DNA of 64,000 nt from Eretmocerus hayati. Its lineage: Eukaryota > Arthropoda > Insecta > Hymenoptera > Aphelinidae. The notes under the pieces are model-generated. The model did no database searches. It was not told the origin of the DNA and saw only the letters and a list, made by a program, of their open reading frames with translations. Location of the stretch: the NCBI GenBank assembly GCA_029851415.1, contig CM056742.1:16657736-16721735 (forward strand). The letters run 5' to 3'. Shown piece by piece: positions 12,953 through 25,503 of the stretch; the first letter of the stretch is position 1, and every line of letters begins with the position of its first letter. Both the position numbers and the translations under genes were made by a program.

Positions 12953-13430
12953 ATCATTTCACATGCATGATCTAGTTATCGAATGCTTCAAGGCAGTGGT
13001 CAAAAAATCACCGTTGGCTTTGGGATATTTTTTCGCCGGAAGATAATCGCAAATGGTAGAACGACACCCAAAATCATGAAATCTAGGTTTCTGTCAGAAC
13101 TCGCGGGAGTTGAAAAACACTACAGACACCATCTCACGTAATTCACTCATCAAATGCTTTGAAGCAGGGGTGAAAAAATTGCTGCTGGAATTTTTTAAGG
13201 ACATTTTTCTGCAGAAAATGAATTGGCGGATGGTAGAGCGGCCCCCAGAATCAAGGAATGGAGGTATCTTCTTAAACCCTCGCGGAAATTCGAAAATACT
13301 GCGAAGACCATCTCACACGATTTAGATATCGAATGCTCTAAAGTAGGATTGAGAAAATGGCCGCTGGAACTTTTGAAGCAAATTCCATTGTCGAACTATT
13401 TTCAAGAAAACCATGAATCCCGTTACCATT
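12953..13430 (+). repeat. Diverged tandem repeat, unit about 179 bp, about 2.6 copies
   Basis: Three successive segments start with ATCATTTCACATG (12953), ATCTCACGTAATT (13131) and ATCTCACACGATTT (13310). Each is followed by ATC-AATGCTT/CT, a GTG/GAG-AAAAA stretch, GCTGGAA, and in the first two by ATGGTAGARCG and CACCCA/CCCCCAGAATCA. Spacing is 178 and 179 bp. Units differ at many positions, so the array is old. ORFs across it are continuous only over part of a unit and are not preserved from unit to unit. Confidence 0.6.
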
Positions 13431-16400
13431 CGACAGACCTTTTAAATCGGATCAGAAAAGTCTGTTCCATACATAAACGAATCGTCGAATGATCGTTTTT
13501 CTATAAGATTAGATCCAGACAGAGGGGTATGATCATGTGTGTTTAAATAAGACAACAGAGATTCTGTTCATGAAAATGTCAAATATAATATGAAAATAAA
13601 TCATTAACAGGCTTCGTCGAGTACAACTCCTCCTTATCTGAGGAAGAGGATATCTCACCAATGTGACTTATAGAATCGACCTTCTCGGGCTGAGTTCATT
13701 TGTATACAAGTTCTATTTAATAACTTTACAGACACCGGATACAGCGTATAGGATATTTCTCATCAATATTCCCGTTGGAATTTTTATGAAACGTTCTTTG
13801 CATCCTGAACTGTTGATAGCCGTTTTCGTAGCCTACCATAGGATATATTCCAAGTGAGCTGATCTTCCTCAGGAGTCTTACCGTGGTGTTACAGTGTCCC
13901 ATGGAACGAACGAGCAAAGCTACAATTCCGCGAAATTGACCTGTTCACAACGAACTAGTCAGAGACTTTGAATGGCGATGGTATCTTGCGCACTCTCACT
14001 CAATTTTTCTCCTATCCTAGAATCGGAGTCCACCAGCTGTAGCTGCCAAAAATACTAGAGAGAACTTCCGTTTTGTCCATCAGCTTGCTGGAGTCTCGAG
14101 GGAGATTTTTCAACAAAACTTTTATGATTGATGTAATTTCGCATTGTAGGTATGTGAAGTATTTTCATTCTTCTTGGCGTCATGACGTTTCTACTCCTAA
14201 CTCTGTAATTCTCGCTGTCGATATCTGTCCAACTAATCTTCTGAAGTCGATTCTCTTGGTCCAGTGTAGTAACTGTCTTGTGGTGACCTTTTTTCTTATG
14301 CGGGTCAAGATTGACGCTTGTTGTTTCGGATCTGTAAGGATCATGATGTAACAGATCATATGGTAGATTTTTACAGATCATCAAGATAATAATCACAAAG
14401 AGAGTTCTCCTACCCCACTTCACCAAGCATGCAGTTCACGAGACACGGTAATAAAGGTCAAACAATAATGAAGAGCAACGCTGCAATTGCCTTGAGACAT
14501 TTGGTAAGATTACATGCTGATACGTACATTCCATGTGATGATTTTATGGACAACCAATTATTTGGCTAGATAGTATATTTACAACCCCGAGAGACGACGT
14601 CCTACTTGAACTCAATATGCCTATGAATTCTTTACACTGGTTACAAAAGGATTCTGCTAATACGTAACTATTGGGAGTGTGGGATTTTTTCTGCTTTACA
14701 AAAATTCCAAACTGAGCAAAAATTGAAGTAGATCCTTGCCTTATCATGTTGATGCGCGTCTGGTCCAAATCCTGGAAAGTATTGGGATTAGAGATTTCAT
14801 GAAAGAAAAGTTACTATGCAGGGATTTTTATGTATTCAACATTTTCTTCCGAGACATAGGCCTCAGTCGAAAAATTTCCAAAAATTCTCTTCTATTCATG
14901 CATCTTAGATTTCATTCAATTTTTGCGAGCCGGTGAGACACGCATTCCCGTGTATTTCATTGAGATCTTTCGACGACTTTCACCGAATCGAATTCTCGAG
15001 TCATCTTTTTCTCTCTCCCTTTCGCATCTCTCAAACACTTTGTATCGTATCCGTCAAAAGGATCTTTGACTTCCCGGATTTTTATGGCCTATAAAGATAA
15101 AATTTATACATTTCTTCAGGATTCGGACGAATTCTTCTCTACGGTGGGGCAGTTAGAGAATTTTACATTTAGCACTAGTAATAGCTCTGTAGCTCTCCAT
15201 CATGAGTGCTATCGAATGCAGCTTTTGCATTCGGCTGTTAATCCGTAGGGCAGCGGTAATCGTATGCAAATTTCGGTTAAAAATTCTTCGGAGCTCAAAT
15301 AGATAAAGTTCATTAATCAGTATCCTTTTTTCTTGGAAAGTAACTTCCATTGTCGATCGTGGTATCACAAACTTTAAGATTATCTTTTTCTACGGGCAGT
15401 ATAGATCGTATCGCTTTATGGTGTTGTTCTAGCGAGATCAATTCTTAGCAATTCTAGGGAATACTTTTTGTAAATCCGTCTTCTAAATTTGTGGGAAATT
15501 GATTAGAAGTACATGTGGCTGAACTCGGAGAATTTGTGCACATTGTCTGGCGAGTATTTACCATTGATAATATTCAGTTTTATCCTCATTATCATCCACG
15601 AATAATAATGCTGAACTGCAACAGCATAAATAATCATTGACCTTCTGTCAATAAGATGAGGAATTTCAGGGTGTCGGATCTCTCTTCGCAAAAAATTTCA
15701 TTTGAAATTCTTGCATCTATTCTACCAGTCATATCCATCAAATCGTCTGGAAGCGAAAAAAAAAAAAAAGATTGATACTTGGTCAGGAGACGGGTGATAC
15801 TAGACTTGGAGATCTCTTTACAATGCAACCATAAATTACACGCAGAACAATTTTCTAAATTACACAGAATTTTCTTCAAATATCATGTTCTTGAATTATT
15901 ATTGAGCGTTTGAGTGAAATTTTTGTCTTGCTTGATACTCGCGTGTGTATAAATTCAGTTCCTTTTTCTCTTTTCTTCTAGAAATTGGTTCAATTGAAAA
16001 ATTAAATAAGATGTGAAATTTACCATAGGGCCCCACAATGCTCACATAAAAAAGTATCACCATCAATTTTCACTATGCATCAATTTTTATTTTTTAAAAA
16101 TCACTATTTTCGTGTTGGAATCCTACAGAAAAAGATAGTTTTTTACAGATCTGGATTTCCATCTTTACAATTTATGCTAAACCTCCCTGTCACACGTTCG
16201 TTGTGATGCCGAAAATTATATTAGTTTTTTCCTTGTGTGCGACGGATCCCATAGGTGGGTCCCATTCGATGGGATTTTGATCACGACCAAACGCAGGCAA
16301 AAGACGAGCGGACTCACTTTTGGGAATTGTCGCAATTCATCGATACATTTCTTCACGCATTATTTCGACTTTATTCTTTTACTGTGTATATGCGGTGCTT

Positions 16401-19400
16401 TGAAATCATAACCTCACACCTGGACAACAAAATTTGGGGGTCGGGCTGTCACATCAACCAAAATTATGATTTTTGTGTATTTTTTCGACGAAGAAACCGA
16501 ATTCGATCCCAGTTTTGCGCCTACATGTCAAAGTTTTTCTTGAATCTCAAAAGACTGACTTTCCTTAAAAGATAAATTTTGACATTTTATGATAATAATT
16601 TTGCAAATTGATTGTACTGGTGACAATTCTTTGTAGCTCGACTTGTACAGTGCCAGAAGGGTATCAAAAGAATTTTTCCGTGCGTATTTTGACCTGATGA
16701 AAAAGATGTCATTTTTTAACGTGGACATTTCAAGCTCAAAATTTTTTTGTCCTGTGATACAATTATCATAAATAGGGTTAATAATTTTTCGATATCGGAT
16801 AAATAGTTTTCCGAGTACAAAAGCGTGTGTGTGTGAAAGAGAAAAAGAGAGTGTTTTATTTATACGATAGTGTAAGTGAGAGGGAGGGATGAAGAGACAG
16901 GTCGGTCGTATGCGGGGCCCAATAGACTATCTATCTATATACATATATTGTCGGTCGAGTGAAAGCAGTGGAGGCCCCGCGGGACGACGGGCCTCACAGA
17001 TGACTATACGAGTATATTGCAACGGCAGTCACTTCGTGGTGTCCGATCGAGTAATGTGCTCCGTTGCATTCGCTGTTTTTATCATTGTTTCCGACACATT
17101 CTATTTAAATTAGTGATAAAAAAAAAAGTTGTGCTCCAACAGACTTTTTACTTTTGACAGTTTTTTCATCGACAATCAAGAGTTTTCCTGTTTGCTGCTG
17201 ATCCAGGAAACGGTTAGTTTTTGTTCCTAAATTTTTTTTTATAATTGTTCGGCAGTGCTTTTTTTATGATTCTATATTCTGCAGAGCTCGAAGCTTTGAG
17301 AAAGGCGATACCTATTTACATTCGATTTTTCGATTTCTGCGAGATTTTGACCCGATGTCGTCATTACATTTGATTATTTATGCATTTTTAAAAATTTTTT
17401 TATGAATGACCTACACTGTTGAATTCAAACTCAACATTTCTGAGATATAGATAAAACGAATCGTTGAGCTGTTCGGCTGGATTGCGATAAACTGTATTGC
17501 AAATCGTATATCATTCAAAAAACCTTTTGAAAAGTTATTCAAGCAGGAGCCCATTTTGCGCTTATAATACCATCAAGCTCGTGAGAAATGATCGACATTT
17601 GAGTCTAGTCGGACGTGAAATCGATTTAAAAGTTGCGGCGGGTGTGCTTATTGTCGCGCCTCATATATAATGATATTGTTGCGAAACTCAATTCTTTCGA
17701 GACTGAAATAGTATTAATATTTCTCACTCATACCTACGTCAGATATTAATGACGTTATCCCTCTTATCGTATGCTCTCTAAAATTGTATCTTGCATTGAT
17801 TACGGATATGTCGATTTGAATGCGAATCGTAGATCGTAAATGGTGCGTGAAAATTGGTATAGGATTTCTCATGGTGACCGGGCCACGTGCGCGAAAGTGC
17901 GATATGATTTTCTCGACGATGTTGGGATATAATTTTGGGATAAATTGGATATTTTTGTAAAAATACTGATGTGACGTCCGTGATTGATAATTTATTGTGA
18001 AATTTAAAAATATAGAGAAGGAAAAAATTCACGAGACGACTTTGTGTGAATCGTAGAAATATTTTGAGCTTATCATTTTGAATACCAAGTTGAATTTTCA
18101 ATGATTAGATGATTTTTGATTTGCAAAAATTTTCCTTGAATACAATTTTGACTTAATTTGTGGCAGACTATTATTCCAAACGATGGATGGTTTTGTATTA
18201 ATTATTGTAAAAATTACTGAAAATAGCGAATAGTTCTATCATGTTTGGAAAAAGTGACAATCGATATTCAACTCAGCATTATATACTGTGACCAGTTATC
18301 TCTAGTTTACAACTTGTGTCAGAGTTGTGGCCAACTAATTCTCATGGGATATGATGCTTTGAATCTTGAGAAAGTGCGGCATTTGTGGTTATAGAGCGGA
18401 AGCTATAGATCGGTAGTACCTATACATATAGTAGTAGTATAGCAATTGCTATCCGCTTCCGTGAGCCTCGATTGCCGGTATCAGTGTTGTTCTCAAAAAT
18501 TTACTTCGTCACAAGACACCAGATTCAATTCAGTTTCACTACAGTGCATCTATGGAGCAATTGATCGTAGACTCTTGTACTTGTAAATTTTTTTACCATC
18601 GCACACAGTCAAGTAAATGCAGGCGATATATATATTGAGACCATTAATGATGAAAGGTGAAAATCGAGTCTGATGGTACAGATGCCTTCGTCGTTGTCGT
18701 CTCGTGACTTTCTCAGATGTACATATGTATGTTGGATACCTATAAGTGTGAATCTCATATGTGAGCTTGACGAACTATTCATAAGTTTGACCTAGTGAGT
18801 AAGTATACTGTGAATGAATAGTGAACACATAAATTTTCCTTAATTGAAGCCGAACAATTTTTATGAGAGCCCATAGTGATTCCATATTTGCAACATTATA
18901 TTGTCTCTGAAGCGATATGAAAATTTTGCTCGTATGGAGATTTCAATGCGTTGGTGGCGGTCTCTCGCATTTTGCATTAAAGTCTCCGATATACATGTAT
19001 ATGTTATGTGCAGGCGACGATGATGGGTTCGTGAGTCACTTTTTATTAACGTTGGCGCGGCTGTAGGAACTCATAACATGCTTTAAAAAAACTGCTTGGA
19101 TGTTCCAAAAGATTGCTTTCTCCGTCGTATTAAAGTTTGTCATTTGTGCATTTTGGTATGGAGTTCTGCGAATATGAATTTGATTCCAATTGAATTTCAT
19201 ACAAAATTTCACTCGAATTTTTATGAGAATCGAGTATTCAAGCAATTTTTTCCACGCTATTTTGAAACAATTTCCTTTTCCTATCGCCTGTGGGGTAATG
19301 TGATTTTTTTTTAATATAACGTTTTTCGATTCCCTTCCCCTGCACACGCATGCTGATGGAGAAAGAGTGTTTCGGTTATTTGGGGTGGTTTTCTCATCCT

Positions 19401-19854
19401 CGGGATAGTTTCAAAACTTCCCTACGACTTTGTTCGGAAAATATAACTAAGGGAAAAATATAACATCCTCGGCCTAGTACCGAAGTGTATACTATTCTCC
19501 TAAGATTACATTGGCAGCTTGGCTTCAAATAATGAATATTGGTTATGTTTTGACTTCATTAGGAACTATCTAACTCGAATCTCAAGAGAATCGACAAAAA
19601 ATTTGAGTTGAGGAATTTTTCAAGTTGAGAAGTTTCATCGTGAAAACATATTATAAGAATTCCCAATCCAACAGTTCGAGTTAGGGAATTTTGAGTTCAA
19701 ATAATGAGCAAAAGTTGATAAAACTTTTGATTTTGGGGGTTTTTGCCGGCGAAGTTTTTAACGAGTTAGAGGGTTTTCAGTTTACCGTGTACTTTTTTTC
19801 GAGTTCGAGAGTTTCTCACGAAGGCCCGAAAATTCACTTTGAGTTAAGATGTTT
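13431..19854. other. Long intergenic or intronic stretch
   Basis: No confident gene over about 6.4 kb. A fragment at 16228-16275 (GCGACGGATCCCATAGG then GTGGGTCCCAT) resembles the palindromic start of the MITE at 19859. The 16860-17215 block is less AT-rich, has purine-rich runs and ends in a splice-donor-like ACG|GTTAGT at 17211, so it could be a non-coding first exon, but nothing confirms transcription. Confidence 0.5.
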
Positions 19855-19858
19855 TTAA

Positions 19859-20105
19859 CACGTTTGCTGCGACGGGTCCCACCGGTGGGACCCGCGATTT
19901 TTCATCTTTCAATCTTTGCCAACTCAGACTTGCTCGGAAAATTTTCCCAAAAAAAATCTATCATGGTGGTTTATTTTGTCAAGAACGTGAAAAATGAAAT
20001 AAAAAAGAGTCTAGACCCATATGGGCGTTTTCATCGAAATGGGGGGGGGGGGTCTTGTTCATGACCAAAATAAAATTACGAAAAAACGGCGTCGCAGCAA
20101 ACGTG
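19859..20105. mobile_element. TTAA-flanked MITE with internal GGGTCCCACC palindrome
   Basis: TTAA at 19855-19858 and 20106-20109 flank 16-bp perfect inverted ends CACGTTTGCTGCGACG. Just inside the left end is the palindrome GGGTCCCACCGGTGGGACCC. A run of G follows at 20040-20050. No coding capacity. The TTAA duplication suggests mobilisation by a piggyBac- or Kolobok-type transposase encoded elsewhere (inference). Confidence 0.75.
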
Positions 20106-20337
20106 TTAAAGTTAGGGAATTCTGAAAATATCTGATCAATACTCAATGAAATGCTCAACTCAAACGAGAAAAAAATTGTCAAACTCTATCGTTGGATCTC
20201 GCTTGTTTTAGATTTAGCTAGCTTCAAAAAAGTGTTTTATCCAGATGAGGGCATCAAACTACTGTGTCACTTTATACCTCTATCAAAAGTTCACGAGAGG
20301 CTTGTAAAAAAGTAAGCAAACGATTCAACATAGGAAA

Positions 20338-20406
20338 TGCGGAAATTCGAACCCGAGACCTCTTTCACGGCAGCCAAGTGTCCCAACCACTGGTCCATGG
20401 ACACCC
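20338..20406 (-). repeat. tRNA-like SINE head
   Basis: On the minus strand the block reads TGGACCAGTGGTTGGGACA (A-box-like) and, about 35 bases on, GGGTTCGAATTTCC (B-box-like), with tRNA-like spacing. The predicted acceptor and anticodon stems do not close properly, so it is more likely a SINE head or tRNA relic than a working tRNA gene. Body and tail limits are not clear. Confidence 0.45.
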
Positions 20407-21425
20407 TTCTCTCCGTCGTACTAATCGACTTGATATCCAGAAAATGAATACGAAAGATGTCCACGTTGCACTTATTCGAGGTTTGCGGTGCTTAGTGACC
20501 CATGTCACGCCATTAACCGATGTTCCCCGTAAAAACGGACCACAATAATATTAAAAACACTTTTAAAAATAACATTTGATCATGCTTCAATTCGTAAGCT
20601 CATTTTAATGCTTTTGAATTTGGCGGACAGAATAAATTTATAGGCGCACATCAGATCGAATGCCTCTTATACCACGAAGATACTTGTGATTTTCAAAATC
20701 GAACTTATTTCAATATGCATGCATTATGAATACGGTTTGAATTGTGGGTTCTTTGAATGCAAACGAGTCGAAGTGAAGTGAACACATATATTTTATGTTC
20801 TATTCATTGGCGCATGGGAAAATATAGTCGATATTTAAAATATTCTGCATGGTGATGAGAGTAGACTCAGTGTGTGTATTGCAGTGATCGGGAAAAAAAG
20901 ACCGTTGCGGCACATCGTATATTTACTCAATCTCGTTTCATTCATCTAGATCAGGCATACCATCTATATAAAATGTATGTGCAAAATCTTGGGAACACAT
21001 CACCTTTACAGCCTCATATACACTTGACGAAATACACCCACACTCTCGATCGTATATAACAAAGTACTTTGCACCAGTGCCCCACATCTAATATTCCATC
21101 AATCTCACTTTCATATACTCCAATTGACTTCTTACGTATATAAGCGCATGGATACATAGATACTTAAAATCTCGTCAAACTTCAAATAGCCCAGATTGAC
21201 TTTCACTCTTCTACATTATAGAACCACACAATCTATCTATAGATATTAGATACGCTAATGGGGCGCATATACTGTATCATATATAGATGATTTGGCAGGA
21301 ATTCGCACAATGACGATTTTGTGAATCCAATCTAATGGGCGTTTCGAAATCTAGCATGACTTCACACAGGCACATGCATTACTCTCTTACCGAAAATTCT
21401 GCCCAATGTTTAGTGTAAACTCAAA

Positions 21426-22174
21426 GGGTGCGTCCACAAATGATGCATATGAAATGCACACTGCACACGTGCACATGTGCAACTCATCGAAGTTGAGGAA
21501 AGATTGAAGGGCTGACATCAAAGTAATTAAGGCCAGTCCGTAGTCCCCGCAGAACCGCAACCAGATACGCACCGGAGTACATGCAGGTTTTCCAACAATA
21601 TCTAATTTTCAAATAACTGCAAACACTTTTCGGATTAAATCATGGAGTCAGCGCGCTTCTAAATAGAATTTCCAATCATTTGAGCTTTGTTGCGTCTCAA
21701 AACTCTTGATATATTTTGCAGGATTTGGAAATCTGGAATCTTGAGCTGCGCTGCATCATCGTAGGAACCACGCTGTCATGCACGATTGCCATTTTCCAAA
21801 TCTCGCAAAATATAACACGAGTTTTGAGACGCCACAAATCTCAAACGATTGAAAATTCCATTGGGAAGCGCGCTGACTCAATGATTTGGTTCGAAAAGTG
21901 TTTGCAACTATTTAAAAATTAAATATTGTTGGAATTACGCTATGCAAATCACCGTGGCGCCATCTATGGAGTAGTGAGCAAGCGTAAGCACTACGGACTG
22001 GCCTCAAGTACTAATTTAAATCGGTTTGGGTCTTTGCTCCGTTACTGGTTGATCCAAAGCAGAACTCGACGAGTTCCGTCTGGTTTTGGCTAAAATTCGA
22101 TAAGTTGCACACGTAAACGCGTGTAGTGCATTGACGCAGTGTGCACTGCATATGAATCATTTGTGGACGTACCC
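21426..22174. mobile_element. GGGTGCGTCC-type TIR element carrying a nested MITE
   Basis: The left end GGGTGCGTCCACAAATGATG and the right end (reversed) GGGTACGTCCACAAATGATT match each other and the ends of 27467-27768. TAA follows the right end (22175-22177) and AAA precedes the left, so the target duplication is uncertain or mutated. A second inverted-repeat element sits inside at 21531-22003. No transposase ORF. The shared ends and the TTA duplication of the sister copy suggest a PIF/Harbinger-type non-autonomous family (inference). Confidence 0.65.
21531..22003. mobile_element. Nested fold-back MITE with GGCCAGTCCGTAGT ends
   Basis: A 14-bp perfect inverted end, GGCCAGTCCGTAGT, is at 21531-21544 and, reversed, at 21990-22003. 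Longer imperfect arms follow: CAACAATATCTAATTTTCAA pairs with the region near 21910-21935, and GAGTCAGCGCGCTTC pairs with GAAGCGCGCTGACTC. TTAA precedes it (21527-21530) and TCAA follows (22004-22007), which may be a TTAA duplication with one change. It lies inside the GGGTGCGTCC element and so inserted later. Confidence 0.65.
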
Positions 22175-22575
22175 TAATGCATGATGTGGATCAAACATAG
22201 ATCGGTGATGCGTTACACGCGTTACACGCGTAAGAAGTAAAATAACTCGAGCGTGTTACCATTCCATCATAAGTACTAATCTACCACACGTTCTTTGACT
22301 TCCGTTTTCAAGCGAAAACAATGTACATATATTGAGCATCCCATAGCATAAAGTATCTATATAGTGTATTCTTGGCGTAAGTCGAAGATGCACCGCCGCG
22401 GCTTTGAGATAATATATCGATCGAAAGGTGAAAGTGTCTAGAATCGTACGATGGTAGACGTAAGAAGCGCGTGTATAGAGCAACGTGATCGCTATGGAGT
22501 TTCATCGCTATTATAAGTGAACTTCGATTACGAGGCTAACCCATAGGTAGACATTCACCTATCTACACAAGTATG

Positions 22576-24140
22576 TAGGTGATTCCGCTGAAAGTGTGCT
22601 TTTTGGGGGCTAAAATCGTAACGAGGAGTAATTTGGGTCAAAAAATTATTTCCAGTCTCAGGCGAGTTCAGGTGACATATAGCAGTTTATTTACACTCGT
22701 TTGGGTATGAAAAGGATGTGCACTTTAAATTTCTTGGAATGGATTTCAATCTCAAGCGGGTGAAATTTCCCCCCAAAGAGTTACTGGAAAAAGTCCATTA
22801 AGTTTGACCAAAAATTTCAGCCTGATGAACAGGACTGAGATACCAATCAAAAATAAACAATAAACTCGGCGTGAATTTTGAAAGGAACAATTCGTAATTA
22901 ATGAAATTTCTCATTGTATTCAATAGTACCCTTGAAAATTTAATTGGAAATTCGAGTTATACAAGCTTTGGAAGGAAAATTCTTTAAGAAATTTGATGTC
23001 TACTTGACTTCAAACAACAATGACTAATACTTACACAAAGGAGTTTTAGATCACACCAAATTTGGGCCAAATAACATTTTCCTGCCAGTGTATCATTTTT
23101 TGTCGTGATGGCAAAGATTCAGAAGCCTCAAATTGAAATCAGTTGATGAAGATTTCCATAATTAAATTGCATCGATGCAGAAGGTTAACAAATACGGTTA
23201 ACAACAACACGCTTTTTCATCCCAGCATTCCCAGCTTGGATTGGAAAATGTCTTCAGTACCATACTTGGACTGAGATTTCCAGCCTCTTGAGATAGATCC
23301 ACCCCAAGACGACTCGAATGAAGGTTTCAGTAGCTCTTTTGACGAGAAATTTTACCCCAAGAAATTGAGAGTGTACCTAGAGCTACAAGAAGGATCTCAA
23401 TATTGAACCTAGATAGAGATATGCCAATTTTAAGGTGTTACAGAGGGGAGCTGAATTGATATAAAATTTTCTCACAGCTCGACAACTGATTGTAGCCTCT
23501 TTTCCGCAAAAAATGGCTGCGCTGCCTTATTATACGGATTTAAATTGTCGGTTAATGTCTCGAATAGATTAGATGTATTTGGGAATTTAGATGACAACCC
23601 CATCGGTCGGAAGAGTTGAATGGACAATTTGGGGAATAATCATATTGAAGTTGGGTTCTTGATATCTTCCCGATGGCTCTGTGGTTCTATAGAGGTGTTC
23701 CCCAGGAAATCAGAGTGACGGAAGTTCTGTCAAGAAATCTTTCTTCGATGAGCAGTGCCTCGCAATTTGGCCGTTCCTCCCATTATAAATTGGGGACTTT
23801 GTCGAATTATATAATCAGTGCTGTGCAATCAATTTCGGTGCAAAACCGTCCATAGAATGTCAGATGGCCGTGCGAAACTGAGCGATCAAATTTCACTCGC
23901 CAAGTGGTGGATTATGTTATTTGAAGTATTACCAATTGAAGTGCATAGGCAAACATAGGGACATTTCGACTAAACACTACAAAACACGGCGAAGTTAGGT
24001 CACATAAAAAACTGTTAACATATAGTCGCAGACCGATAGAATACACCCCAGAAAATTGCTACAGTGCACATTCCAACCCTTAAAAACTTGGAGGAACATG
24101 GAACACGTAAAATCCCATTTTTGTCGGAATCACCCATGTA
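22576..24140 (+). mobile_element. TIR element, longest of three copies (about 1.56 kb)
   Basis: The left end GGTGATTCCGCTGAAAGTGT and the right end (reversed) GGTGATTCCGACAAAAATGG are inverted. Shared internal blocks with 30389-31002 and 36485-37372 include GGGGCTAAAATCGT near the left end, ATTGTAGCCTCTTTTCCGCA in the middle and CACCCCAGAAAATTGCTAC near the right end, in the same order. This copy has about 900 bases of extra internal sequence but no transposase. TA-like flanks (22576-22577 and 24139-24140) are suggestive only. Confidence 0.65.
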
Positions 24141-24584
24141 TAAATTATAATAGTAATGCTGTGCGGCTGGTTAATTAGGAGAGCCATTACAGTATCGCAA
24201 CCAAAGATATTGGTATACATACAGTGTCGAGTATTGAAAATTTAGATAGATTTAATACTGTGGAGGTGATGGTGCACGGAGTTTGTGCATTATACTAGGC
24301 TGATCTTCGAGCGATCGGTTCATGAAAGCTATATAGTTGAATGTGTGTACTCGTTATATACCGCTCTTTCAAGTGCATAAGAAAATCTTTCAAGCTGGTT
24401 CAGAAAATTGTGCCGGTTTCACAATTTCCATAGTGCCTTTCGTGTGCATGCATCGATCGAGAAGTGGGTATATGGGTATTATCGCGGAAATATTACACGG
24501 AACGTGTAATGGACTCCCATTTCGACTGAGTGAGCTTCAAATTGCTTCATTCAAATTTTCTCACTTGTACGTACATGTAGTGTA

Positions 24585-25503
24585 CATTACCGGTCAAAAG
24601 TTTGTGCACACCTAAAAAAAAAATTTCGATTTTGCCCACTCGACTGCTCGGATCTCCTTGGTCCAAAATAATTCTACTTGGGCTCATTTTGTAGCTGTTC
24701 TCAAGCACTTTTTGAGCTATTTGGTATTTTTTCTGCGCAGCTCGATAGATTCTTGCAAAATCAATCTGAAGCCTTGTAGAATTTCACAAAAATCGGGTCA
24801 TTACGCAAACTTCCGCAAGTCTGGCGGGGATTAATGGATTTAGATGATTCAAAAAGCATCTGAAAGTAGAAGTCAAGAGCTTTAAAATCCGTTTTTTAAA
24901 ATTATTCTAGCTTGTTTCCGGTCCGAGCTGTGATTCATTTTGTAAGGGAAGATTTTTCTCGAAGAGGAGTCCCAAAAACCACGAAAGGTGAAGAAATCGG
25001 GCTCACGGTCGTTTTCCTATGAGTTTTTTCAAGTTTTTCCATGTTGTTGGTGAGAGGAACCAAGATCAGTGCTTATACCTGTGAAAAAATGGGTCAATTC
25101 ATAATTTCTCAATGAATGGTCTTTTTTTCGAGAAAAATCGTCCTCTACGTAAAGAGTCGCAGCTCGCACCAGGAATAACCTAGGATAGTATCCAAGAACG
25201 AATTTTGAAGCTCTTGATTTCTTCTTTCAGATGCTTTTTGAATCATTTAAATCCATCTATTTCCGCCAGACATGTGGAGGTTTGCGTAATGACCCGATTT
25301 TTGTGAAATTCTACAAGGTTTCAGATTGATTTTGCAAGAATCTATTGAGTTGCGCAGAAAAAATACTAAATAGGTTTTGAAGTGCTTGAAAAAAGCTACG
25401 AAATGAGCCGAAGTAGAGTTAATTTGGACCAAGGAGATCCGAGCAGTCGAGTGAGCAAAATCGAATTTTTTTTTAGGTGTGCACAAACTTTTGACCGGTA
25501 ATG
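24585..25503. mobile_element. Tc1-like-ended element that is one long palindrome
   Basis: Both ends read CATTACCGGTCAAAAGTTTG inward, followed by TGCACACC and an A-run; TA at 24583-24584 and 25504-25505 is the probable target duplication. The ACCGGTCAAAAGTTTG terminus resembles those of Tc1/mariner elements (recognition from general knowledge). The arms continue to pair imperfectly for about 400 bp (for example AAAATCGGGTCATTACGCAA pairs with TTGCGTAATGACCCGATTTT) to a centre near 25045. A diverged internal copy is at 8429-8928. No coding capacity. Confidence 0.75.
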
